From Coprobacter tertius (GTDB lineage Bacteria; Bacteroidota; Bacteroidia; Bacteroidales; Coprobacteraceae), in assembly GCF_024330105.1 (NCBI RefSeq), contig NZ_JANDHW010000010.1, positions 33,830 to 97,829 of the forward strand: a stretch of 64,000 bases of DNA, read 5' to 3'. The notes below the pieces were generated by a model. The model ran no database searches and had not been told where the DNA came from. It was given only the letters and a program-made list of their open reading frames with translations. Shown piece after piece: positions 43,346-54,109 of the stretch. The translations under genes and the position numbers were made by a program. How positions within the stretch are numbered: the stretch's first letter is position 1; each line of letters begins with the position of its first letter.

Positions 43346-46300
43346 TTAATTATCGTTTAATTCTTTGCGCATTAGTTTTACTTCGCGTGTAAGTCCGTTT
43401 TGGCAGCTGATTTCGAAAACGGTATTATCCTTTTGGTGTGTTTTAATATGAACATCTTCCGAATTTCCTGAAATTTCCCATATTCCTTTTATCGTGACTT
43501 CAATGGTAGAAATACCCGACGGGTTATTTATCCATTTGCGGGAATATATGCTGCGTTCGATGGTTTTTCCGTTTTTATCGTAAATTTCGTCTGCCGGGCC
43601 GTCATAAAACTTCAGGTCGGGATCACATACACTCAATATGAGTTCGTTATCGCTAATACTTTTAGTCATAGCCAGACAAGGATGGTTTGTCGAGATAATA
43701 TCGGCTTTGTTTATTATTCCGCTTTCGAAAAGTACATATCCGGTCGTTTTTGTAATTTTATCCGTTACGATATGGGCATTGTCGTTTTGTTGTAAAACGG
43801 TATAGGGCATTGTGTCTTGAGAATCTTTGTTTCGAATATATTCTGACAACTCTTTTTCATTTGGTTGTATGAGTACCATGTAGCGGTAATTTTCGTTTTC
43901 AGGCGAATTTCCATGATTAATTGCCGCCATCGCGAAATTATTTTGTGTAGGTAGGCAAGTTTCCTCATCGAGAGAGTGTTGCAGATCTTTGTGAATGATA
44001 ATATCTGCATTATAGACGAAATAATAATTATTCTTACTATCGCAAAGAACCGTCGATTTTTCTTTTAATCGTTTATGATAGGGGAAATTGGTTATTTTTT
44101 TTCCGTTAACATGTATAGGTATATTTTTATCGGCTAAGTAAACCTGGAATAATGTCGTATGTACTGGAGCGTTTCTTAGTACGCTTTTTATACCCGTACC
44201 CAAAGCGATGATTCGGTTGTCGAAAAAGAAATAAGATTTACGCGCATGTAACGAACCGTTATATTTGTCGTTTTCATGTAGTTTCATTCCGAAAACTCCG
44301 TTTCTGTTGCCGTTCGATACCGAACCTGCAAACGATTCATCCGAGAGCAACATTTCCTCATATCCCGATACACTGTCGACTTGTCTTACATCGGCTTTCA
44401 GTTTTTCCATGGGTAAAACGGCGGCTGTTGTTCCGGGAATGTGATTCCAGTCCCAACCTTTCTGATTGAATCCCGATTGAAATATATCGATTGGGTTGCC
44501 GGTTCCGAGTATCTGGAGATTACCGTGATTCAAATAGCGTCCGAAACAATTGGCTCCAATATATCCTTCTGTCGACCAGAGATAACGGCTGAAACCCATG
44601 GCTGTCGCCAGCCATTCACCCCGCCGATGTACGGCAAGACAAGAATAATTGAGGCTCCAGTTACCTTCCGGAGCCGGTTCTGCCTTGAATCCTTCACGTG
44701 ACAATTCATCAGAGTATTCTCCTTTTTTATGATAAAGTAATCTCAGATAAGCTGCGGCTAGTTCCGGGTCGATTTTATATTTTCCGTCAGGACTTCCCAC
44801 GATAGCTAACCGGCCGTAGTGCCAGGGAAAAATATGACCTTTTCCATCGGGGTGTCGTCCCGAAAGTGATAAAGGCCAACTCAGTAAATTACAGTATTTA
44901 CGCATGGTAAGCAATGAAAATTTGAGTTGCTCATGGCTTTCGGGAGAAATAGAAAACATAGTTTTGTGTAAGAGCCATACTGAGTTTACCGCTCCGTCTA
45001 ATCCACCTACTGCGTATGCCGGATAGTTATGCCGGTGGTGGAAAATTGTACCATCGATTTTAAAACAGCCTTCTGTTCCGTCAGAGGGGAGTAATCCGTT
45101 ATTTATCCAACGAGATATCGAATACAGGTAAGATACTTTTTCGGGGCTGTCATTCATCATTAGTATACTGGAAAGCCTGCCGATAAGACTGGTGTTAAAA
45201 GCATCGATATCCATCCCCGGTTTACGAGGTTTTAATTTTACTTCTCCTGTTCCGGCAAACCATTCCATGGCTTGTTGTACTTGTATATCGAGCCCGGCGT
45301 TTTTAAGCACATTTTTCATCAAGAAGGCGGCCGGATAAAAATTACGCATACTGTATCCCAAGTGATGTAATGTTCCCAATGCGCTACCAGCTTGAAAGCC
45401 CTGATCGAGCATATGTCTTATTAACATGATGTACATATGTTCCAGCTTATTTTTCTCGTGAATGTCATCGCTGTTATTATAGGTAATCGCTATGTTATAT
45501 AGGAGTGTATTAAATTTACGTAGCCCCATCGGGTTATCGTATATTTTTGCATAGTTGATCCCTCCGAGGTGATTGTAAGTTTCTCCGAAACGCTCAAAAA
45601 ATACGGGTACTCCTTTTACGGTCCCATCGGGATTTTGGGTGATATTGTAAGCATTATATTGCTTGATCAGTTTATCGAACCCGATTTTTTTATTCGGTAA
45701 TAATAACTCGTGAAGGCGTTGTTCCACGGTTTTTATGCTTTTTTGTTCTTCCGGGCTTATCGTTGCTTTCACCGGAATATCGAATCGATTTTGCCATGAT
45801 TTCAGTAGAATAAGCCAGTGAGAAGTGGTCGAAGGGTTTACATATGGAGCTTCGAAGCTTGCCGTATGATGTCGTATGTCCTGAAAGGAAGATAAAATTA
45901 TATGATCGAAAAATAACTCACCGTTTTCGATATCGGGAGCGATAATGCGAAGACAGTCCATTCCTTCCTCGGGTTTTCCCTGCATATCCCGGTCGAAGGC
46001 GATCCAGGCTCCTCTCCATCCCGAAAAGTCAGTCCCGTAGTCGAAATATGAGCATATTTTGCCTTTTTTGAGAAATTCGAAGCGTATTTTTCCTCCTGGA
46101 AGATTCCGGGGGTTATATACCCAGAAGACAAAAGTGGATACCGAAGTTTCGTTCGGATTCGGATTTTTAGATAAATATTTTATAGGCTGATCGATTTCTA
46201 TTATTGAATTAGGTTGATTCCACCTCCATTGTAAACTGTGTGCCAGGTGTTTATAATGAAGGTTACTTATTGTAATTTCCGATCCTTTGCCGGGTTTGGC

Positions 46301-46420
46301 AGGAAGGGTCGAGGTCTCGAAAGAAAGAATCTCGGGGTGAGTAAATTCTTTTATTTGCGCATTGCTTTCAACTGTTGAAAGAACAATTAATAAAAATATA
46401 AGGATGCAATTGAATTTCAT
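43346..46420 (-). CDS. PL8 chondroitin sulfate ABC lyase-like
   Basis: 1024 aa, secreted (signal peptide to about residue 22). Layout of broad-specificity chondroitinase ABC: N-terminal beta-sandwich 'Lyase_N' (about 30-215), alpha/alpha toroid (about 225-590), and C-terminal beta domains. Residues matching the P. vulgaris catalytic set are present with correct spacing: H352/H353, H462, Y469 ('FHHRHNYPAY'), R522 ('LSGRHPDGKG') and E618 ('WSTEGYIG'). It cleaves chondroitin/dermatan sulfate or hyaluronan by beta-elimination to unsaturated disaccharides, the substrates of the adjacent GH88. 141 nt after GH88, 19 nt before the sulfatase. Confidence 0.93.
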   Translation of the reverse strand: MKFNCILIFLLIVLSTVESNAQIKEFTHPEILSFETSTLPAKPGKGSEITISNLHYKHLAHSLQWRWNQPNSIIEIDQPIKYLSKNPNPNETSVSTFVFWVYNPRNLPGGKIRFEFLKKGKICSYFDYGTDFSGWRGAWIAFDRDMQGKPEEGMDCLRIIAPDIENGELFFDHIILSSFQDIRHHTASFEAPYVNPSTTSHWLILLKSWQNRFDIPVKATISPEEQKSIKTVEQRLHELLLPNKKIGFDKLIKQYNAYNITQNPDGTVKGVPVFFERFGETYNHLGGINYAKIYDNPMGLRKFNTLLYNIAITYNNSDDIHEKNKLEHMYIMLIRHMLDQGFQAGSALGTLHHLGYSMRNFYPAAFLMKNVLKNAGLDIQVQQAMEWFAGTGEVKLKPRKPGMDIDAFNTSLIGRLSSILMMNDSPEKVSYLYSISRWINNGLLPSDGTEGCFKIDGTIFHHRHNYPAYAVGGLDGAVNSVWLLHKTMFSISPESHEQLKFSLLTMRKYCNLLSWPLSLSGRHPDGKGHIFPWHYGRLAIVGSPDGKYKIDPELAAAYLRLLYHKKGEYSDELSREGFKAEPAPEGNWSLNYSCLAVHRRGEWLATAMGFSRYLWSTEGYIGANCFGRYLNHGNLQILGTGNPIDIFQSGFNQKGWDWNHIPGTTAAVLPMEKLKADVRQVDSVSGYEEMLLSDESFAGSVSNGNRNGVFGMKLHENDKYNGSLHARKSYFFFDNRIIALGTGIKSVLRNAPVHTTLFQVYLADKNIPIHVNGKKITNFPYHKRLKEKSTVLCDSKNNYYFVYNADIIIHKDLQHSLDEETCLPTQNNFAMAAINHGNSPENENYRYMVLIQPNEKELSEYIRNKDSQDTMPYTVLQQNDNAHIVTDKITKTTGYVLFESGIINKADIISTNHPCLAMTKSISDNELILSVCDPDLKFYDGPADEIYDKNGKTIERSIYSRKWINNPSGISTIEVTIKGIWEISGNSEDVHIKTHQKDNTVFEISCQNGLTREVKLMRKELNDN

Positions 46421-46561
46421 AATAGGTTTGAGCGATTGATTTTTGAAAATATAACTGTATAAAGTTTGGCCCGAATAATCTGAGCATTAAAGCAATGTTC
46501 CATAATTATAAGTATTTCTTTAGTACCGTGAGCATTAGTATACCCTGTGCGTGTAGATAAT

Positions 46562-47761
46562 TTACATTTTATCGATTATTTTTTTACGTGTTAAAGCCTC
46601 GAGAAAATAATAATCGGCATAGTTTAGAGGAACATCTATTTCGGAATGATGAGGAATGCTTCCGACCGAATGCATAAGAATAAAATTGCCATTGGTTCCT
46701 ACGATAGCGAGGTATGCCGGGCTCGAAAGAGATCTTATGATTTTATCGGCGGTATCTTTATACTCAGGTTTTCCGTAACCGCTCAATTCGTATAGAGCCG
46801 AGGCGATTACAGCGGCTGCCGATGCGTCTCTGGGTTCATTGGGAATATTCGGTGCGTCGAAATCCCAATAAGGTATTAAGTCGGCAGGCATATTTTTATT
46901 TTCGAATAGGAAATTGTAAATTTTGTCGGCCTGCTCGAGATAGGCTTTATTTCGGGTTTCCCGGTAGCATACGGTATAACCATACAGAGCCCAAGCCTGG
47001 CCGCGAGCCCAGGAGGATTCGTCGGAATATCCCTGTGCCGTTTGTTTATGGAGTACAGCCCCTGTTTTTTTATCATAATCGATTACGTGATAACAACTAT
47101 GGTCTTTTCGAAAATGATTTGCCAATGTAACATCGGCATGGCTTACTGCTATTTTATAAAATGTAGAGTCTCCGCTCAGCCGAGTGGCTTCAAATAACAA
47201 TTCGAGATTCATCATATTATCTATGATTACCGGACATGACCATCCTTTTTTACTTTGCCATCCTCGATTTTCATCCCAGGATTGTATTACTCCGGGAATG
47301 GCCCGGAAGCGTGTGGATAATGAGCGAGCTGCTTCGATGATAACGTCTTTATAAGTCGGATTTTTAGTGATACGATAGGCGTTTCCATAACTGCAATAAA
47401 TCATAAATCCTATATCGTGATGCCATTTGAGATATTTTATCGAATCGAGAGCTTCGGTAAATTTTATACCGTATTTTTCCCATTTTTTATTTCCGGTCAG
47501 TTCGTACATATACCATAATGAACCTGCGAAAAAACCGCTTGTCCAGTCATCGTTCGGAACATACTCTATTTTGCCGTTGTATACTGTACGCGGATTAAGT
47601 ATTTTCCCCGAGTCATTTATAATCTGTACCTGTCTTTCCATTTGTTGGGAGGCTATATCGATGTCGTGTTTTACCAGAGCATTATCGGATTTTGTTTTTG
47701 AGTTACAGCCGGTAAAAAGAACGGAACAGAGAAGGAACATATAAAATAATGTCGTTTTCAT
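46562..47761 (-). CDS. GH88 unsaturated glucuronyl hydrolase
   Basis: 399 aa lipoprotein (lipobox 'LFTGC', Cys 19). Alpha/alpha barrel with the two essential Asp of the family: D116 in 'WHHDIGFMIYCSYG' and D181 in 'VIIDNMMNLELLF'; the end 'LNYADYYFLEALTR' is also typical. It hydrates the 4,5-unsaturated uronic acid of GAG disaccharides made by the PL8 lyases, splitting them into monosaccharides. First gene of the minus-strand operon GH88-PL8-sulfatase. Confidence 0.95.
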   Translation of the reverse strand: MKTTLFYMFLLCSVLFTGCNSKTKSDNALVKHDIDIASQQMERQVQIINDSGKILNPRTVYNGKIEYVPNDDWTSGFFAGSLWYMYELTGNKKWEKYGIKFTEALDSIKYLKWHHDIGFMIYCSYGNAYRITKNPTYKDVIIEAARSLSTRFRAIPGVIQSWDENRGWQSKKGWSCPVIIDNMMNLELLFEATRLSGDSTFYKIAVSHADVTLANHFRKDHSCYHVIDYDKKTGAVLHKQTAQGYSDESSWARGQAWALYGYTVCYRETRNKAYLEQADKIYNFLFENKNMPADLIPYWDFDAPNIPNEPRDASAAAVIASALYELSGYGKPEYKDTADKIIRSLSSPAYLAIVGTNGNFILMHSVGSIPHHSEIDVPLNYADYYFLEALTRKKIIDKM

Positions 47762-48161
47762 GATAGTTTATCGTGTTTATAAATAGTTATTGAATCAAGG
47801 GATCATTGTATTCCTGCGCTAAGATATATTAAATGATAGGGAACGATTTTGCTGTGAATTACAAAAGGGTTCTATATTTTATTTTATATGTCCTAAAAAA
47901 ATGGGACTTGCTTTCTTGGTATTTTCATTTCAGGTATATTGGTTCCATTTTTTAGATTATGGGCCTTCTATTAAGGTGTGATGTGTAGAAGAGTAGGAGA
48001 ATATTACAGATATTAGCCGAAAAATTTTATCAATTGTTTTCGATACATGAAAAATACATTATTTAATCTTATTTACTTAATAATCGGTTTATGGAGCGAT
48101 AATATTTTATTCCGGTTCCAGAAAAATATCTTTTTTAATAAATCCCAAACTGAATATATCT
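47762..48161. other. Divergent regulatory region between GH88 and the second susC
   Basis: 400 bp, AT-rich, no gene. It must contain promoters for both GAG operons, but I found no perfect -33/-7 pair on either strand. A short GTCC/GGAC inverted repeat near 47890-47908 (loop A-rich) is the only dyad noted. Operator sites for a regulator shared by both directions would be expected here. Confidence 0.4.
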
Positions 48162-51100
48162 ATGAAAATTAACAGAATTAAGTTTCTCTTGCCTTTTTTA
48201 TGCGCATGTTTATCGCTCGTGGCAAATGCGCAAATGAATGTAACGGGGACTGTTGTCGATGCCAATGGAGAAAGATTGCCCGGAGTAAGTATTTTGCTAA
48301 AAGGAACCAATACGGGAACTATGACAGATATGAATGGGAAATTTTCTATTCAAGTACCTTCTTCCGATGCGATTCTCCGTTTTTCTTATCTTGGATATGA
48401 GTCGCGTCATGTAAAAGTAGATACAAAAAAAATGATGAATATCGTAATGAAAGAACAATCGACGGCACTCGATGAGGTTGTTGTAGTAGGTTATCAGGAA
48501 GTACGCCGCAAGGATCTTACCGGATCGGTTGCCAAGGCGAACATAAACGATATGCTGAAAACCCCGATAACTCGTTTCGACCAGGCTTTGGCAGGTCGTA
48601 TAGCTGGAGTACAGGTGTCATCGGGCGAAGGGGGACCGGGGGCTTCTTTCAATATCGTAGTAAGGGGTAATAACTCTCTTACCCAAAGCAATTCTCCTTT
48701 ATTCGTTATCGACGGGTTTCCGGTAGAGGATGCCGGTGCGGCTTCGATAAATCCTGCGGATATAGAATCGCTGGACGTTCTTAAAGATGCTTCGGCTACT
48801 GCGATTTACGGGGCAAGAGGCGCCAATGGAGTTGTTATAATCACTACAAAAAAAGGAAAAATCGGTAAACCGGTTATTACCTACAATGGCAGTGTTTCTT
48901 TAGAACGGCTCAACAATAAACTCGATTTGATGGACGCATATGAATTCGTCAGATTACAGGAAGAATTGTATTCGCCTTCCGAAATGCTTGAAAAATATTT
49001 TAGTGAAGGACGCACGCTTGAAAGCTATCGCAACATACCCGATCAGTACGACTGGCAGGATGAAGTTTTCCGTACCGCTATATCTACCAATCACTATCTG
49101 TCGATATCGGGTGGTACGGCTGATACGCGTTATAATAGTTCTTTATCTTATGTAAATCAGAACGGGATTATTATTAATTCGGCATATACGCGTTTCCAGG
49201 GACGGTTCAGCCTCGACCAAAGGATAAATTCTAAACTTAAAATAAACCTTAATGCCAATTACTCGAGAGGTATAACCAGTGGATCGTCACCCTCGGCAGC
49301 ATCGAGCAGCGCAAGCAGCAGCTTTATGTATAGCGTTTGGGGATATCGTCCGGTGACCTATGACGGAACCGATTTGCGTACTGCTTTATGGGACCCCGAT
49401 GTAAATACGGCCAACGATTATAGGTTTAACCCGATTCTCTCGGTCAGGAACGAATACCGAAAAAATACCCAGGATGATTTGGTAGGAAATGCTTTTGCCG
49501 AATATACGTTTATAAAAGGATTAAAGTTAAAGGTTTCGGGAGGTTATCGGTTGAAAAAACGACTGAATGAAGCTTTCAACGGGTCGAAGACCCGGTACGG
49601 AAATGCCAGCCGATCTGAAGGGGTAAACGCTTCGGTACGTAATTATGACGATCATGGCTGGCTGAATGAAAATGTATTGAGCTATTCGAAATATATCAAT
49701 AAAAAGCATAATATTTCTGCGTTGGCTGGTATGACTTTTCAAGGGAATTATTCGAACATGTTCCGTAGCGATGTACAGCAAATCGCTCACGAATCTTTAG
49801 GAATGGCCGGAATGGACTCGGGGTTGCCCAAACTAATCGAGTCATCTATCGGAGAAAACAAATTGATGTCTTATCTGGCCCGTTTTAACTATGCGTTCGA
49901 ATCGAAATATTACCTTACGGCTTCTTTCCGTGCCGACGGTTCGTCGAAGTTTTCTCCCAAAAACCGGTGGGGATATTTCCCATCGGCGTCGGTCGCTTGG
50001 AATTTCGATAAAGAAAATTTTTTAAAAGGCATTGATTGGCTCAACAACGGCAAATTGCGTCTTAGCTGGGGACAAACGGGTAATAATCGCGTAAGTGATT
50101 ATGCCTATATGGGAAGTATTACGCCGAGTATGACTTATGAATATCCTTTTGGAGAAACTTATTATCCGGGCTTTCGGCTGACGGCTATTGAGAATCCCAA
50201 TCTGAAATGGGAAACTACCGATCAGACCAATTTGGGTATCGATCTGAGTTTTCTCGGAGAACGTATTAATTTTACGGCCGATCTTTATCATAAACTCACC
50301 CGTAATCTTTTACTGTATGCCGATCTTCCTTATACTACAGGCTTCTCTAAAGCATATCTGAATATCGGTAAAATGGCCAACCGGGGTATAGAACTTACTT
50401 TGGAGACAGTAAATATAAAAAACCGGGATTTTACATGGACATCTAATTTCAATATCTCTTTTAACCGGAGTGAAGTAAAAGAACTCTCCGGAAACCAGGA
50501 AACATTATTGAGTACGGTTACCTTCGATAACGCCTATAAAACGCCATCGTATATCGCCAAAGTAGGTAAACCTCTCGGCCTGATGTACGGATATATTTAT
50601 GAAGGCACTTATAAACCGGAAGATTTTGAAAACGGGGTACTGAAATCGGATATCCCGACCAACGGGAGTGAAAGGAATATGATACACCCCGGCGATGCCC
50701 GTTATAAAGATATCAATGGCGATAATAAGGTAGACGAAAAAGACCAGACGATTATCGGACGTGGCGAACCGATACATGTTGGCGGTTTTACCAATAATTT
50801 TACTTATAAGAACTTCGATCTGAATATATTTTTCACCTGGTCGTATGGTAATGATATACTTAATGCGAACCGATTGATTTTTGAAAATAGTCTGACCAAA
50901 AAAGAAACTAATATGTTTGCTTCTTATGCCGACCGTTGGACTCCGCAGAACCCGCAGAGCAATATTCCCCGGGCAGGAGATAACAGCCCGAGAGTATTTT
51001 CTTCGCGAGTAATCGAAGACGGTTCGTATTTGAGATTGAAGTCGGTAGCTTTGGGCTATACCTTACCCCGTAAAATAGCGAGACGATGTTCTCTCGAATC

Positions 51101-51263
51101 GGCGCGAATTTTTATTACAGGGGAAAATTTATGGACTTGGACTTCCTATACGGGCTACGACCCCGAAGTATCGGTTCGGAATTCCGCCCTGACTCCCGGT
51201 TTCGACTTTTCGGCCTATCCGAGAGCCTACAATTTTTCTTTAGGTGTTAACCTCAGTTTCTAA
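48162..51263 (+). CDS. SusC/RagA-type TonB-dependent transporter (no STN domain)
   Basis: 1033 aa. Signal peptide to about residue 23 (ANAQ); carboxypeptidase-like domain about 25-95 ('VTGTVVDANGERLPGVSILLKGT'); TonB box 'DEVVVVGYQ'; plug about 110-225 ('RGNNSLTQSNSPLFVIDGFPVED', 'GARGANGVVIITTK'); barrel ending 'YNFSLGVNLSF'. Unlike the first SusC there is no STN domain, so this one should not be under an ECF/FecR pair. It leads an operon with SusD, a DUF5017 lipoprotein and a PL8 lyase, so the cargo is most likely chondroitin/dermatan sulfate or hyaluronan oligosaccharides. Confidence 0.95.
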   Translation: MKINRIKFLLPFLCACLSLVANAQMNVTGTVVDANGERLPGVSILLKGTNTGTMTDMNGKFSIQVPSSDAILRFSYLGYESRHVKVDTKKMMNIVMKEQSTALDEVVVVGYQEVRRKDLTGSVAKANINDMLKTPITRFDQALAGRIAGVQVSSGEGGPGASFNIVVRGNNSLTQSNSPLFVIDGFPVEDAGAASINPADIESLDVLKDASATAIYGARGANGVVIITTKKGKIGKPVITYNGSVSLERLNNKLDLMDAYEFVRLQEELYSPSEMLEKYFSEGRTLESYRNIPDQYDWQDEVFRTAISTNHYLSISGGTADTRYNSSLSYVNQNGIIINSAYTRFQGRFSLDQRINSKLKINLNANYSRGITSGSSPSAASSSASSSFMYSVWGYRPVTYDGTDLRTALWDPDVNTANDYRFNPILSVRNEYRKNTQDDLVGNAFAEYTFIKGLKLKVSGGYRLKKRLNEAFNGSKTRYGNASRSEGVNASVRNYDDHGWLNENVLSYSKYINKKHNISALAGMTFQGNYSNMFRSDVQQIAHESLGMAGMDSGLPKLIESSIGENKLMSYLARFNYAFESKYYLTASFRADGSSKFSPKNRWGYFPSASVAWNFDKENFLKGIDWLNNGKLRLSWGQTGNNRVSDYAYMGSITPSMTYEYPFGETYYPGFRLTAIENPNLKWETTDQTNLGIDLSFLGERINFTADLYHKLTRNLLLYADLPYTTGFSKAYLNIGKMANRGIELTLETVNIKNRDFTWTSNFNISFNRSEVKELSGNQETLLSTVTFDNAYKTPSYIAKVGKPLGLMYGYIYEGTYKPEDFENGVLKSDIPTNGSERNMIHPGDARYKDINGDNKVDEKDQTIIGRGEPIHVGGFTNNFTYKNFDLNIFFTWSYGNDILNANRLIFENSLTKKETNMFASYADRWTPQNPQSNIPRAGDNSPRVFSSRVIEDGSYLRLKSVALGYTLPRKIARRCSLESARIFITGENLWTWTSYTGYDPEVSVRNSALTPGFDFSAYPRAYNFSLGVNLSF

Positions 51264-51284
51264 ATCAATCAAATCGAAATCACA

Positions 51285-52994
51285 ATGAAGATTATAAATT
51301 ATATATTATTATCGATACTTCTGATGACGGGAGTATCCTGTAATTTTCTCGATACGGAACCGAATGATTTTATTCGGCCACAGGATTTTTATAAAGACAG
51401 TAACGATGCTTTATTAGCCCTTACGGGTATATACAGTACGCTGGGTAGTCAGAATTTATACGGTGGGGCGTATATGCAATTGTTTGGTACCGATGATCTT
51501 ACCTATTATGATCGTAATACGCTACCTATTAATGTCCCCAATAATAATTTTGACGCCGGCAATAACGAAGTTGCCAATGTGTGGGCTCAGTTATATACCG
51601 GGATCAATAACGCGAATATATTTCTCGAACGTATCGAAAAAACATCGATGGATGCCGGAACAAAGAAAACCTATATCGGTGAAGCGACTTTTTTAAGAGC
51701 TTATTTTTATTTCTTGCTCGCACAAAGTTGGGGCGACGTACCTTTAATAACACGAGCACAATATGATGAAAATAATCTTATCCGGGATTGTGCCGCTACT
51801 AAACAAGCATCGGTATTGGCATGGGTGACCTCAGAAATGGAAAAGGCAGAACCTATGGTGGCCGAAATCGAAGCGGTCGAAGGAGGGCATGTAAATAAAT
51901 CAGCCGTTCGGGGCATATTGGCACGGGTTTATCTGAAAAGAGCCGGCTGGCCGGTTAACGAAGGGAAGCCCATGTATGAGAAAGCCCGGTATTGGGCCGG
52001 AGAAGTGATCCGTTATGATAAAATAAAACACGATCTGAATCCCGATTACACGCAGGTATTTAAAAACCTTGCCGCCGATGTGGCCGATACCAAAGAATGT
52101 TTATGGGAGATTTATTTCACAGGAAACCGTTTAGACGGTCATCAGGCAGCCGGCCGGTGGGGATGTACCATGGGTATTAAAAACAACGATGTTTCTAAAA
52201 AATCGATGGGATATAGTTACGCTTTTTATTCGGTAACCCTTAATTTGTGGGATCTTTTCAACGATATCGACGCCGATGGAATTCCTGATCTCGACGATGT
52301 CACCGAAAAAAATAATCCCGATGTACGCCGAGACTGGAATATCGCTCCCTATCGGTATCAGCAACGAAACGATAATTCCACGATTTTCTGGAAACGTTAC
52401 TGGTATTATAAAGGAGATATAAAATTAGATAATAACGGAAATGTCCTGATGAAAGACGATGGCGTTACACCGCAAACCTCAGGGTATGGCGAATATGTAC
52501 AACGCAATGTAGGAAAATATCGCCGCGAATATGAAGTCGTAAGTCCGAGAGACAAAAATTATACTCCGATAAACTTCCCTGTTTTACGCTATTCGGATGT
52601 ATTGTTAATGTATGCTGAAGCGGATAACGAAGTCGAAGGCAGCCCGAGCAACAAGGCGGTGGAATATGTAAAAAGAGTAAGAAAACGGGCCGGGCTCGAA
52701 ACCAAAGACAGTTGGAGTTATGAGGAATTCAAGCGGTTGATACGGGATGAAAGAGCCCGGGAATTGTGTTTCGAAGGAGTCCGAAAATTCGACTTACTCC
52801 GTTGGGACTATTTCACCGAAGAAATGAATAACGTATATCGTTATGTTATGAACGATTCGCGTTGGGCTTCCGGAAAATCTTTCGCTGAATATTATGCGCA
52901 GAATGCAGCGTCGTCTGAACGATATAAGTGGTTGCCTATTCCGATACATGAGTTGAGTCTCAACCATTCTTTGAAACAAAACCCGGCGTGGTAA
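51285..52994 (+). CDS. SusD/RagB-type glycan-binding lipoprotein
   Basis: 569 aa. Lipobox 'LMTGVSC' with Cys 19, then 'NFLDTEPNDFI' typical of SusD. TPR-like helices 'YIGEATFLRAYFYFLLAQSWGDVPLI', 'SAVRGILARVYLKRAG'; C-terminal 'LIRDERARELCFEGVRKFDLLRW' and 'KWLPIPIHELSLN'. Longer than the first SusD (488 aa) through insertions about 270-400. Partner of the preceding SusC (21-nt gap). Confidence 0.95.
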   Translation: MKIINYILLSILLMTGVSCNFLDTEPNDFIRPQDFYKDSNDALLALTGIYSTLGSQNLYGGAYMQLFGTDDLTYYDRNTLPINVPNNNFDAGNNEVANVWAQLYTGINNANIFLERIEKTSMDAGTKKTYIGEATFLRAYFYFLLAQSWGDVPLITRAQYDENNLIRDCAATKQASVLAWVTSEMEKAEPMVAEIEAVEGGHVNKSAVRGILARVYLKRAGWPVNEGKPMYEKARYWAGEVIRYDKIKHDLNPDYTQVFKNLAADVADTKECLWEIYFTGNRLDGHQAAGRWGCTMGIKNNDVSKKSMGYSYAFYSVTLNLWDLFNDIDADGIPDLDDVTEKNNPDVRRDWNIAPYRYQQRNDNSTIFWKRYWYYKGDIKLDNNGNVLMKDDGVTPQTSGYGEYVQRNVGKYRREYEVVSPRDKNYTPINFPVLRYSDVLLMYAEADNEVEGSPSNKAVEYVKRVRKRAGLETKDSWSYEEFKRLIRDERARELCFEGVRKFDLLRWDYFTEEMNNVYRYVMNDSRWASGKSFAEYYAQNAASSERYKWLPIPIHELSLNHSLKQNPAW

Positions 52995-53021
52995 TCTTTG
53001 TAAAACATAAATATAGAAAAA

Positions 53022-54023
53022 ATGAATATACATAAATATGCCTGTGGAATCTTACTGGTCGCTTTATTATCTTCCTGTAACAAGATTTCAGAAGACGTCA
53101 GTTTCGGCGTTACACTTTCTCCGGATAATACCTATCTGGCGGGAGACGAAGTAACTTTTTTATTCGACGGTAATCCCGATTATATTACCTTTTGGTCGGG
53201 TGATTTAGGTCATGAATATAAATATCGAGACCGAACAGAATATGCTCCTGAAGATATAGAATCGTGTAAAATACGATTTACTGTAGACTCGAAATATGGT
53301 GCCAAATATCCCAAAACCCTTACATTAATGGCAACTTCCGGGTTCCCGGGACTGGCCGGAAATAATAAAGATGCAGATCACAATTTACTTACTACCTTCA
53401 ATGGATGGGAAACAGTGGTAAGTCAGGAAGAGTTCCCCGCGAAAGCAGGGAATGGTAGTACTAACGTAGTGACTGAGACATATGAAAAAGACATCGATGT
53501 ATCTAAATATGCGTCAGACGCTACATTCGCTTTCCGTTACCAAACTGGGCCGCTCGTTCCGAATGAATCTCAGCGTACATGGAAAATTTTCGGCTTCAGT
53601 CTCGAAACGGTTTATAAAAACGGAGTTGTTTATTCGCTTACGGCTGCCGATATGGGTTTTTCGGCATTCGATATGCTTCCTCAGGATTTAAGTCCTCAAT
53701 CGGGGAATGCTTATTTCAACGGAAAAGGGATGAAAGGCACCTGGAATCTGACAGATACGAAGAATATAGAGATACAAGGTTGTGCGAAAACTCCGGCTTG
53801 GGAAAACGACGATTGGCTTATCTCGAGCAATTTGCAGTTAAATGGATGCGAACCGGATAAAAGCGAAGTAATTAAAAATATAAATGTGAGGCTCGATAGT
53901 TATTCGCACATTTATACCGTCCCGGGTACATATACGGTTACATTTATTGCCGGTAACAGTAATATTTATGGAGAAAGCAAAGTGATGAGAGAAATAACAT
54001 TCGAAGTAAAATCAAAAAATTGA
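53022..54023 (+). CDS. DUF5017-type surface lipoprotein
   Basis: 333 aa. Lipobox 'LLSSC' (Cys 19). 'DVSFGVTLSPDNTYLAGDEVTFLFDGNPDYITFWSGDLGHEY' is the DUF5017 N-terminal PKD-like module; the C-terminal segment 'HIYTVPGTYTVTFIAGNSN' is another PKD-like strand set. Proteins of this family sit in the SusE position of GAG-type operons and probably bind the glycan at the cell surface. 27 nt after susD; 86 nt before PL8. Confidence 0.78.
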   Translation: MNIHKYACGILLVALLSSCNKISEDVSFGVTLSPDNTYLAGDEVTFLFDGNPDYITFWSGDLGHEYKYRDRTEYAPEDIESCKIRFTVDSKYGAKYPKTLTLMATSGFPGLAGNNKDADHNLLTTFNGWETVVSQEEFPAKAGNGSTNVVTETYEKDIDVSKYASDATFAFRYQTGPLVPNESQRTWKIFGFSLETVYKNGVVYSLTAADMGFSAFDMLPQDLSPQSGNAYFNGKGMKGTWNLTDTKNIEIQGCAKTPAWENDDWLISSNLQLNGCEPDKSEVIKNINVRLDSYSHIYTVPGTYTVTFIAGNSNIYGESKVMREITFEVKSKN

Positions 54024-54109
54024 TTTTATATTAGAATCGTAATAAGTACGATTTCCTGCAGGATGATATTTTCAAATCAACGAACATTAATATATCCGGG
54101 AGAAACAAT

